64,000 nucleotides of DNA. It comes from Sordaria brevicollis. Taxonomy: Eukaryota > Ascomycota > Sordariomycetes > Sordariales > Sordariaceae. The notes below the pieces were generated by a model. The model worked only from the letters and a program-made list of their open reading frames with translations, made no database searches and had not been told where the DNA came from. The translations under genes and the position numbers were made by a program. This document shows, piece after piece, positions 10,445 through 20,495 of the stretch; the first letter of the stretch is position 1; every line of letters starts with the position of its first letter. The stretch lies in contig JAUTDP010000015.1 of the NCBI GenBank assembly GCA_033439795.1, positions 372,001 to 436,000 on the forward strand, read 5' to 3'.

Positions 10445-12781
10445 TCAGTCGTCGCCATCCTCAAAAAACACCCTCTTCCTCGTCCCCAACCCCACACCTT
10501 CCTCCCTCTGACTCTCCATCTCCTCCAACTCCCTATCAATCTCCATGATATCCATCAACTCCGCCTCGATATCTCTTCCCTCCGCCTCCGACTTATCATC
10601 CTCCACGTCCGCCGCAAAGTTGAGGTCGTTTATGAATAACAACCCCGGATCGCGACCCTGGCTTCTTTGGCTTCCGTAGGCAGTAGTACTCAACGCCACG
10701 GTTTCTTGCGTGTCTGCGACGTTTTCGTCCTCCTCGTTGGTGTCCTGTGAATAGCCCGCGCCGTCAAAGCTGGCGCCCTCCAAAGCAGCAGCCTTGGGTT
10801 TGAGTAACTTCTCTCCCGCAGATGGACGGGCCAAGCTGAGATTGAAAGCCACCGAGCTCGGTTGTTCAGGTCTGGGAAAAGCGACGATGGCCGTTGCTTT
10901 GCCGTTCGTGAGATCTAACCTGGCCTTCTTACGGGCAGGTAAGGGGATCAAGCGACGTTCTCCCGTGGATGAAGAAGCAGAGGCAGCGCCGCCGCCGGCT
11001 GCGGCTGCGGCGGCTGCTTGGTCGAAGGCGTCTTCGTTTTCGTGGATGACGACCAGCCTGCTTTCGCCTAGCAGGAGGGTTTCGGCCGGTAGTTGCTTGC
11101 CTTCTGTTGACGAATCGGTGAGGGAGCCGGTCGAGCGGGGGATGGCGGTGGCGGATGTGAGGCGCTCGCCTAGTAGGCCGGCGCTGAGGTCGGTGAGGCG
11201 GAGCATGCGCGCGCTTGGTGAGAGGTTGCTGTTCCAGAGGTTGCCGCCGGTTCGCTTGAGTTGGGCGTCCCAGAAGCGGGAGAGAATGGGGATGGCGCAG
11301 ACTACGGGGTTAGTGTGGTCGGCGCCGTTGTTGGCGAGCCAGAGGATGGCTGATTCCTCGCCCAGGCCGTTGCGAGGGAGAGGAAGTTGGGAGACGTAGA
11401 CGCCGCCTTTGATAGCGGCAAGCTTCTCTGGGGAGGTGGAGCTGCTGGAAACTGCCGAAGGGACGGTAAGAGGTGCGGATTTCTGTGTGGTGGGGATGTT
11501 GCGCTGGGGCTGAGAACCGGCGATGTTTCCTTCTAGATAACCAGACACGCTGAACTGGGTGATTGCTGAGCCGCGGAGGCCAGAGTTAGCCTTGGTAAAG
11601 AGACCGGACGAGGTGGTAGTGGTCGGATTGGCGTTGTCAATGTCCCAAATACCCCACTGACCATCGGCCAGCAATACGAGGACCGCTCGGCCGTGGGCCA
11701 TCCACTCGGCGCCGACCACGGGTTTGCGAGAAGTGGACATGCCCGTCCCGCGGGCAAAGGGCTGATAAAGGGAGACCAGCCATGAACCCTGGGTAGGGAA
11801 TGGACCGTCCGATGTATCATCCGCAGGAAGGGATGGAATAGAGTAGTCGTAGATCCGTACTGCATGAGCTGGATCTACCACAAGAAGCTGAGTGAGGTGC
11901 AGCGGGTTGAACGAGATGCTGCCAAGTGGTGATGGGAGGTACTCGGTCTGGAATGGCTCGACACGAGCGGTAGTGCCGGGCGTGGCGTCCATGGAAACAT
12001 CCCAAAAGCGCAAGGTACCGCTAGCCTCGCGCGTGTGTGCTGCAACAATGACACGGGTTACAGACCCCTTACGGTTCTGTGATGACCCCGATCCTAGCTG
12101 TTCCTTCACGAGCGTAATGGCCACTCCTTCCGACGGTTTGTTCTGGCCTGTTAACTGTGTGAGCGTCTCTCCCCAAGCACCCTTGCCCGCATTTCCAGCG
12201 AGCAAACTGTTCTTCAACGATGGCCGCGTCTTGCTCTCGTTTGATGGAGGTGTTAATGGTAGCGTTACGACAAAGGCGTCGTTGTTGGCGCATGTGACGG
12301 CAAAGACAATCTGCTCCCTCAAGATTTGCGCTCCGTTCCAGGCTTCGTCTTCCACGGTGCAAGTGGGCATGGGTAATACGGCGATGTGATGGACGGCGGT
12401 ACCGAACGCGAGATCGAGTGTCTGGACAATGTCGGCGAGCGAAGACGCATCGGTAGTAACGGTGTCGTCGAACTCGGGCTTGTCCACGAAGGGTGCTGAA
12501 GGGATGGCTGGTGTCTCGTCGTCTGAATCAATAATCATAACTGCGTCTTCTGGCTTTCCTCCATTTTGCGCCGCATCCTTTGCTGCTGTCTTTGATGCCT
12601 TGAGTTTGCGACCACCGCGCCAGATCAGGGTGACGCCATTTTCATGGCCGTAGATGAGGACGGTGGCGCCCTGGGGAGACTGGACGGGGTATGTCTTGAG
12701 ATCGTACACTCGGCTCTTGAGGGGGTACGTGAACTGTGTACTTTGCGGCGTGCGCCGTGTTCTGGGTTTGGCTGACTGCAT
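10445..12781 (-). CDS. Nup37-like nucleoporin (WD40-type), putative
   Basis: Single exon, 778 residues from the ATG at 12781; a longer reading would need a TTG start in a Ser/Thr run and is not used. The N-terminus (FTYPLKSRVYDLKTYPVQSP then GATVLIYGHENGVTLIWRGG) matches what I recall of filamentous-fungal Nup37, an outer-ring component of the Y complex that binds Nup120; the assignment is from memory and not secure. The first ~450 residues contain scattered Gly-His/Trp-Asp-type strands compatible with a beta-propeller, such as LLADGQWGIWDIDNANP. A SUMO-interaction-like VMIIDSDDE lies at residues 81-89. The last ~110 residues are strongly acidic and end in a basic-acidic RKRVFFEDGDD. The long C-terminal tail distinguishes filamentous fungal forms from the short animal protein. 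Other WD40 scaffolds remain possible. Confidence 0.6.
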   Translation of the reverse strand: MQSAKPRTRRTPQSTQFTYPLKSRVYDLKTYPVQSPQGATVLIYGHENGVTLIWRGGRKLKASKTAAKDAAQNGGKPEDAVMIIDSDDETPAIPSAPFVDKPEFDDTVTTDASSLADIVQTLDLAFGTAVHHIAVLPMPTCTVEDEAWNGAQILREQIVFAVTCANNDAFVVTLPLTPPSNESKTRPSLKNSLLAGNAGKGAWGETLTQLTGQNKPSEGVAITLVKEQLGSGSSQNRKGSVTRVIVAAHTREASGTLRFWDVSMDATPGTTARVEPFQTEYLPSPLGSISFNPLHLTQLLVVDPAHAVRIYDYSIPSLPADDTSDGPFPTQGSWLVSLYQPFARGTGMSTSRKPVVGAEWMAHGRAVLVLLADGQWGIWDIDNANPTTTTSSGLFTKANSGLRGSAITQFSVSGYLEGNIAGSQPQRNIPTTQKSAPLTVPSAVSSSSTSPEKLAAIKGGVYVSQLPLPRNGLGEESAILWLANNGADHTNPVVCAIPILSRFWDAQLKRTGGNLWNSNLSPSARMLRLTDLSAGLLGERLTSATAIPRSTGSLTDSSTEGKQLPAETLLLGESRLVVIHENEDAFDQAAAAAAAGGGAASASSSTGERRLIPLPARKKARLDLTNGKATAIVAFPRPEQPSSVAFNLSLARPSAGEKLLKPKAAALEGASFDGAGYSQDTNEEDENVADTQETVALSTTAYGSQRSQGRDPGLLFINDLNFAADVEDDKSEAEGRDIEAELMDIMEIDRELEEMESQREEGVGLGTRKRVFFEDGDD

Positions 12782-13962
12782 CGTCGTCGTCGTCGTCGTC
12801 GAGGAGGTCGACAAGGAGAAAAAGAAGGGACAACAAAAAAGAGTCAGAGGCGCTATTGGAATGTCGTTATCATGACCTTATTATCGAGGGTATTATGGCG
12901 TTCAAAAGGCAGTATTACGGTATGATGGGATGGTTGGTGATGGTGGTGATGTTGGGTGTTTGGTGTTGATCTTGGCTTTGAAAATGCAGTGGAATGTTTA
13001 AGGGAAGCTCGAACTGCACTGAAAATCACCGCGTCACAAACGCGAAGGAGCTTGGACCACCAGAGCTATGACATGGCAGCCAAGCTTGGATGCTAGATCA
13101 CGTGTATCGGAGAGCACAGACCAGCTGAAGCAGTTCAATATTGGGCCTCGGCAGCGCTTCTTCTTCTCAACACCATCGTCCGCGACAACCAGGCCGCAAT
13201 TCAAGATGACTCTCTCAACATATCAGCACAAGTATTAGAGCAGTGAAACCACGGAACTGGTTCTTTAAAGCGACCGATTAATCTCATTTTCAGCGCGGCC
13301 CAAGTCGGAACCGAATGATCTCCTCTTGCGACTTGCATCGCCGATGACATCTCGTTGGAGAACGATGCTCTGATGCCATGGACAACTAGATCAATGCGAA
13401 AACTATGTTCCTTTCCAGGGATCCGAGGACTGATCTTGTTCCCTTGAGGTCTTGCTCGACCGTCTCATTGATGAGGAACCTTGGAGCAGATACCCGGATT
13501 TTGAAGCACCCGGAATCTTCTTTGGACTCAAGACCTTTTCTGGGATGGCTCTCTTCAAGTTATCCGCAGGGCAGCTGAGCTGGACGATTCTCATTGATAT
13601 CCAACATCAACTAACTCCCAGGAACAGATATTCAGAAACGTCAAAGTGTCACTGACAACGAGAAAGAACCATGCTCTGAGACTGCAGTCAGATTTATTTT
13701 GTTTCCAAGAAAGAAGTACCATTGATCCGGATCAAAAGCCAAAGCAGACAACCATCCACCTTCCAAATCAGTCACTCCCGGCACAGCAGACCGAGAGATC
13801 ATCCCCAACACCCAGCAAGCCAGCCCAAAAAACCAAAACCAACCAAGTCGAAGAGGACAAGAGCGCAACACAGACTGACTCCCGGAGGAGTCCAGTCAGG
13901 CACTCATGTTATCTTTTGGTATCGTGAGGAGGAGAAGAAGTCGTTTTGTTGTTGTCGATCGC
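12782..13962. other. Intergenic
   Basis: Left part is the promoter of the Nup37-like gene (-); right part is the 3' flank of the CFEM gene (-). No gene recognised between them. Confidence 0.5.
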
Positions 13963-14303
13963 TTAAGCGCAGGCAGTGCAGATGGCAGCAGCAGCGTTAA
14001 TAACGGTGGTGGCAACATCGAAGCCGCAGCCAGAGATGACACAGCCGAGAGCGGAGGCCTGGACCTCAGCGGACCTGGAGCACTGGCAGGCGTAGCCGGC
14101 GCCAGTGCAGCCGATGGCGGAGGCGGCGGACTTGATGCAGGTGGCCTGTGGAATGGGACGGGAACTGTTAGTCAAGGGCGAGTCGAAAGTCAGGAGAAGA
14201 GGGAAGAACGTACACCGCACTCGGGCATGAGGGTGGTCTGAGGGCAGTCCTGGGCCATGACGACGGCGGAGAAGAGAGCAACGGCGATGGTGGTAAACTT
14301 CAT
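13963..14303 (-). CDS. Small secreted CFEM-domain protein
   Basis: Exon 1 is 14214-14303 and exon 2 is 13963-14145; the 68-nt intron uses donor GTACGT in phase 0. The product is 90 residues. A signal peptide (MKFTTIAVALFSAVVMAQ) is followed directly by a cysteine-rich domain with the CFEM order PEC-GATC-IGC-ACQC-LGC-SGC and two further cysteines near the end (ten in all). CFEM proteins are extracellular, often GPI-anchored, and act in haem or iron uptake, adhesion or virulence in different fungi. This one has almost nothing after the domain and no obvious GPI signal, so it is probably freely secreted. The retrotransposon insertion lies only 480 bp upstream of its start. Confidence 0.85.
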
Positions 14304-14433
14304 TTTGAAGGTTGTTTTGGGGGTTGTTTGGTTGGGTTGGTTGAAAGTGTTGGAAAGTGTCGGAAGTGAAGAGGCTTTTGATGCTGATGATGAGAGAAGA
14401 GAAAGTCGTCGATGAGGGCGGACGAGAAGGTCT

Positions 14434-14440
14434 CTTTATA
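14434..14440 (-). promoter_or_regulatory. TATA box of CFEM gene
   Basis: TATAAAG on the minus strand, about 130 bp upstream of the ATG at 14303, the same spacing as in the two secreted-protein genes near 3-4 kb. Confidence 0.5.
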
Positions 14441-14780
14441 CCTTTTTCCCGCACGACGTCTTGACTCCTCATCCAACATACCGTCACTCGGAGACACAAC
14501 ACGACCACATCGTCAAACGAAACACAACCCAGTTGCACATGGCAGGACACGATCGGCCTCGGCTTCCCCAGCCTCGAAACTTCTGACTCTTTTCACGATG
14601 CTCGGATGCCCTCAACAACAACAACGTGCCGCCTGTACACACAGTGTTTGGTGTGAGGTTGCTTCGCCACTAGCGCCGACTCCTTGGGCAGCAACATTCA
14701 TGAGGGAGAGGCTCTCATTCTCTGAAGGACAAAGGAGGGGTCTCCTTCACGATGCAGATCTTTCCTTTCTCCATACCTCT

Positions 14781-14785
14781 ACAGT
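14781..14785 (+). repeat. Target-site duplication, left (ACAGT)
   Basis: ACAGT directly precedes the left LTR and recurs directly after the right LTR at 20491-20495. A 5-bp duplication is usual for LTR-retrotransposon integrases. Confidence 0.9.
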
Positions 14786-14971
14786 TGTCAGAATAGGCAG
14801 GCCATATCTGGCCAATCAGGAGGTATCTCCACAAGAGGACTAGCCTCCCAGCCACCTATCTGACTACAGAGTTTTCCTATTACTCTGGCATCCCCAGACC
14901 CTCTTATAGAGGGCTCCAGAGTATATAACACATATACATCTCTACCTTCAATTTAGTTATACAATTTAATA
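14786..14971 (+). repeat. 5' LTR (186 bp)
   Basis: Begins TGTCAG and ends at a position that in the right copy reads CTGACA (here mutated to TTAATA). Same length as the right LTR. The outer two thirds are close to unmutated; the inner third carries C-to-T and G-to-A changes. Confidence 0.92.
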
Positions 14972-17900
14972 ATTAATAATTTAATTCGCGCCTTGCGTCT
15001 ACGCTATATTTAGAAGTATAAATTCTTTATTTATAATAATTAACCTTATTCTTCAATTTACTATATCCTTTATTAATAATACCTATATTACCTTTACGGC
15101 TATAATTATATTTATTAGTAATAGAACGATTTTAAACGTAAGATTTAATTTTAGGGATTAGAATAAAGAGTTATTCGGCTTTACTTAGGGCTTTAAATTT
15201 AAATTTTACTTATTTAAAGAAAATAAAGAAGTTATTAAGCCCTTCGAAATTGAGCTCGAAAATTATAAACTTAAGGCTAATTCCCTTTGTTGTATTAATA
15301 TTATCTACGAAGTATTTACTAAATTCGCTAATAAAATTATTATATATATTCTAATTTTAGGAAATAATTTTATTACCGAGTAGGTTGTAATTTATAATAC
15401 CGCCCTAATTGTAATTTAAACTTCTAATTTCGAAATTATTAATAAAAATAAGGAAGTTTAAGAAGAGGAAGTTAATATCCTAATTTTTAACCTTATTATT
15501 ATAGTTAAATAAAATTATAATTTTAATAAAATTAATTATACCCAACGCTTTAAAGACTACGAAAATTTTATTAAGAACGATATTTTAATTCGAAATTATA
15601 TATAAATTACCGTTTTAAAGGTTCTACGCTCTAGTTATATAAGCGATATTTATATAATTCTATAATAGTATATTAATTTTAAAAATATTATATTTTATTA
15701 CGAAGAATATTCCTTATTTAAAATATATTAAAAATATTATAATTATATAAAATTTTTATTAAGCGAATTTTGTAAGCGTAATAGCGGTTTCTAAATTTAA
15801 ATTAATAGTTAAAAAACTGTTATAATTAATTCCCGGAAGTATAAAATCCTTAAAACTATATCGGCTATAGCTTAATTCTAAAATATTTATAATATTTTAT
15901 AAATTATTAAACCCCTTTAGGTTTATATTATTATTAAGAAATTCGAAGAAGAGGCGTACGTTAATATTTTAAGTTTTTACTTTATATTTGGATATTTCTG
16001 CTTTAAAGTATTATATAAACGCCCTTCTATTACGGTTTTATTATTAAAGGGTTATAAAAATACGTTCGGTATAGGATTAATTTTTAAAAGTTTGTAGAAT
16101 AACGATATTAAGGGCGAAAATACTCTTCCTAATAGGGTCCTAATTAATAATTAGAATTTTATTTAAATAGGCTAAAATTTTATTTATACTTTTTAATATA
16201 TTAATAATAATAATACGTCCCGGAAGAGAAAGTATAGTATTTTTAAAGCGTATAAAGGCGTATTAAATCGAAAGGCCGCCCCTCTAACCCTATTTATTAA
16301 TCTTATAATAAAAATCCTAAGAGTTCGCTATAAAATATATTAATAAAGTATTTATATTATTAAGTATTATTAATATTTATTCCTAAAGAAGGTTATTAAC
16401 CCTAAATAGAAGCCTATTCTTTAAATTAAAATTAGAATTATTAAAAACCTATTCGATAATAAAGACTTCAAAAGAGAAATTAATAAATTATAATAAGAGG
16501 CTATTTAAATTTTAAATTTTAACCCTAATAATACCCCTATTAGCGGTAACCGCTTTATTTAATTCTCTAACGAAAATTTATTAATAATATTAATCTATAT
16601 AATAGCTATATATTAAATAGTTCTCTAAATAGGAAATAAGCGCGCAAACTTATACCCTTTTAAAAATTATATAATTTTCGATTCGGGGAATTTTTTATAT
16701 ATCTTTAACCAAATTATTTATTTTATTAATTTTTATTACGCTCCTTATAATAATAATTTATAGGTTAAAGATTTATGTATTTTTATTAAAGGATATAGCG
16801 ACGTTAATATTTTAATTAATAATACTTCTAGCCCGCGTACCCTTCGTTTTTATAACGTAGCCTTCTATTTTAATTTTATAATTAATTTTATTTCTTTATA
16901 TTTATTTTAAAAAACCGGTTTTTATTAAAATTAATGACTTCTTACTAATTATTTATAATCCTTAAATAATTCTCTCTTTTATTATTTTTCGATTTTATAC
17001 CGTTAAATTATTTTCGAACGCCTATTTAAATAAATCTCTAAAACCTCTTTTTACGCTAAGCGTAACCGTTTTAATTCTATTAATAATTATAAATATTATA
17101 AGAAAGAAGTTATTATTTAATACTACTGCTTCGGTTATCTAAATCCCTAAATCCTTAACTACCTTTTTAATGTTATTAATACGCGTTTTAAAGGCCCCTC
17201 TATAATATATTATAATATGTATATAATTTTAAAAATTAAACGCTAAATTAATAAAAAACTTCGAGACCGCGGTTTTAACCCGGGGGAAAAATTCGCTATT
17301 AATTTCCTCAATTATATAAAAAGCCGCCGCAATTATATTAACGCTATATTAATTACTTATAAATATATTAATTATATTTAGAATTATTATATATTTAATC
17401 GACGTATTGAAATAATTACTAACTTCCTTAACGATTTATTTAATATCCTTAAGAAACGCTATAATATTACTGTTAAAATTATTAAATATAATAACGAAAT
17501 TAACGGGTCCTATATAATATAAAGGCTATTTATACTAAATGGTATAATTATAAAGCTTTTAACCCCTTATATTTAAATATAAAATAATAGCGTTGAACGT
17601 TTAGGGGGTATAATTAAAGAAAGGATTAATATAATATAAAAGAATATTTATTTTATTATAAATTTATAATTAAATATTATAATTATAATTATTTACCTAA
17701 TAAATAAATCCCTAAAATTTCTTTATAATTAATTTTCCCTATACGAACGTTTTTATACTTTTATTGCTTAATAAAATAATTATTTATTTCCGCGGCGCCC
17801 AAATATCTCTTATTTACGAATTTATAATTATAAAGTATACGTTATAATTCCCGCCGTTTAAAAAAAGGAATAACGCTATTAAAAGCTTAACCCTAAAATA

Positions 17901-20295
17901 TAAATCGGTTACTTTATTAAGTATATAACGTTATTAATCTATTATATTTAAAATCCAATTACTAATACGATAATTTATATACGCGACGTACTCTTTAACG
18001 AAAATACCGTATTCTTAAGGGAAATTCCTATTAAGGCCTAATTTTTAAAGATTTTTTTAAATAAATTCGTAGAATTATTTTAGAATTATAATTAAGTACC
18101 CGCTATAAACCTATTAATCGAAAATTTCTCTTTTAAATATTAAAAAAATATCGAAATTATTAAAATATTTAATTCTTTATTAAAATTAAAAGAGGATCTT
18201 TTACCTCCGTAAATACCCAACGAAATTTTTACTCTTATAAAATTCCTTAATATTATATCTTCTTTTAAAGATTTAATATCTATCGATTTTATCCTAAATA
18301 GTATTAATTATTTATTATTTCTAAAAATTCCTAAGGATAGCCTTATACTTATATTCTTTTTTATATCCTTCTATATAAATAAACGTATAAAAGAGGAAAT
18401 ATATTATAATTTTACTCCTTAGATAATAGTTTTTAATACCGGTTATTTCTATTAATTTAAAGTAATTTTCAACGGTAAATTAATTACTAAAGTAAAATTC
18501 GAAAAGTTATAATATAATAGTAAAATTATTATTAAAAAAGAATTTAATAATTTTATTTCCGTAAATAAAATAAATTGTATTTATTAATTAAAACTATTAC
18601 CTCCTCTTAAAAATTATAAATTATTTAATACCTATATCCTTAATTAATTATTTAAATAAATTAAATAAATTTACTTCGATAGTTATAAAGAAATAAAAAC
18701 TTAGGTTATTATTAATATTAGAAAATTAAAGGTATGTAGGAAATAAGTATTCGATTATATATAAGTATATATATATAAATTCTTTAAAAATAGGAGATTT
18801 AATAAAATTAAAATAAAATTCGTTATATATAGCGATTAATAAATAAAATGCGCAAATTAAGAAACGTATACTTCTACCCTCGTTAAGCGCTCTTTTAAAT
18901 TAATTATTTCTATTGTTATATATTTTAATTTAGAGTTTATTTAATATAATATAATTAATACTTTCGTTAATGCAAATATAAATAAAAATATCTATATATA
19001 CTTCCCTCTAAATTACGAAATTCCGGGTAAGCTTCTTAAAATCCTTAAAGCCCTTTATAGGTTACGCTATTCCCTATTCTTTTAGTAACGAAATTTTATA
19101 GTTATATTCACCGCTTTAAATTTCTAATTACTCCTTAAAGAATTATATATCCTAATTAATAAAAGTATTTTCGTATTCTATTATATCGATAATATTATAT
19201 TTATATATTATTTAAGTAAAGAGGCTAAGGCCAAAATTTATATAAATGCCCTTAATTAACGGTATTATATAATAAAGGGTAACGAATTTTAATAATTCTT
19301 AAGGATCGAAATTATTCGCAATTATATATAAAATAAAATTTGGTTATCCTAACGGTCGTATATCGAAAAGATCTATAAATTAATAAGCTTCTAAATCCTA
19401 ATAAATATCCCTATATTAAATATTGAATTCGTACTTTTCGAAGGTAAAACTTCAAATAATTTTATATACTTCTATTAAATTAAAATAGGGTTTATTCTCT
19501 ATATTATAATTATTATTAGACTAAATATTACTTTTATAATTAGCAAATTCTCTAAATATATTTATAACCTTAGTCTAGATTATTATAAGGCGGTAAATAA
19601 AGTTATTTACTACTTATATAGAATTTTAGATTTGGCTTTATACTTTAATAGTAATAATATTTTGGAAATTACCTTTAACGCTTTATTTATTAATAATACT
19701 CTTAATTATAAAAATTCCTAAGGTTTTACTATAAAGCTCTTTAGTAGGTTTATTTATTAGGGCGTAACTAAATAAATAATAATTATTATATTAACTATAG
19801 AAATAGAATTCCTAACCGTAGGCTTAATAATAAAGGAGGTAATCCAGATAATAAAACTTATTAGAAGATTTATAATAAAATTAGAAAATAAAATCCTAAT
19901 AATCGATTATAATAATAAATAGACCATTAAAATATTAATTATAAAAGTTTTAAAATTATATATAAACCTTAAATATATTAATATTTATAAATATTAATTG
20001 AAATAGGAGGTAACCGCTAGTAGGATTAATCTCAAATATTTAAAAACATTCAAAATGCCTACAAACGGTCTAATTAAAATACTTACGGTTAAGAAATATT
20101 GGAAATTTATTAAAATATTAGGAATAGTTTTAATAAAAGGGATAAAGGAGGAAAGGAAGGATAAGGGGATAAATTACGTAAATTTTAATAATATTAATAA
20201 AGAAATAAATTTAAGAATAGTAGTATAATATAAATAGCTTTAAGAATTATATATTTAGAGTAATTTAGCAATTTTGCCTTATTGGGGCTATAATT

Positions 20296-20304
20296 AGGGG
20301 GGTG
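20296..20304 (+). other. Polypurine tract of LTR element
   Basis: A purine-rich AGGGGGG-type tract abuts the right LTR, the position where plus-strand DNA synthesis of LTR elements is primed. Confidence 0.7.
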
Positions 20305-20490
20305 TATTAGAATAAGTAGGCTATATTTAGCTAATTAGGAGGTATCTCTATAAGAGGACTAGCCTCTTAGCCACCTATTTGACTATAGAGTTTTCCTATT
20401 ACTCTGGCATCCCCAGACCCTCTTACAAAGGGCTCCAGAGTACACAACACACACACATCTCCACCTTCAATTTAGCTGTGCAATCTGACA
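20305..20490 (+). repeat. 3' LTR (186 bp)
   Basis: Aligns base for base with the left LTR; nearly all differences are C/T or G/A transitions. Here the inner (left) third is mutated and the outer two thirds are preserved, the mirror image of the 5' LTR. Ends CTGACA, followed by the ACAGT duplication. Confidence 0.92.
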
Positions 20491-20495
20491 ACAGT
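20491..20495 (+). repeat. Target-site duplication, right (ACAGT)
   Basis: Matches 14781-14785 exactly. Confidence 0.9.

Larger units (their letters stand above)
14786..20490 (+). mobile_element. LTR retrotransposon, destroyed by RIP
   Basis: A complete 5705-bp element with two 186-bp LTRs, TGTCAG/CTGACA termini and a 5-bp target duplication. A purine tract ending in GGGGGGTG (20296-20304) directly before the right LTR marks the polypurine tract and fixes the orientation as plus. The interior is extremely AT-rich with CpA and TpG almost absent while CpG survives, as expected after exhaustive RIP. No reading frame of useful length remains, so gag and pol cannot be read and the superfamily is not proven; length, LTR size and termini fit a Ty3-type element. 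It can no longer move on its own. It lies between the CFEM gene promoter and a gene-poor stretch and disrupts no visible gene. Confidence 0.93.

Noticed and set aside
12782..12814. N-terminal extension of the Nup37-like protein through a Ser/Thr run
   Set aside because: It would require a TTG start; the first ATG is at 12781. The same applies to a TTG-started extension of the Gln-rich protein beyond 24647.
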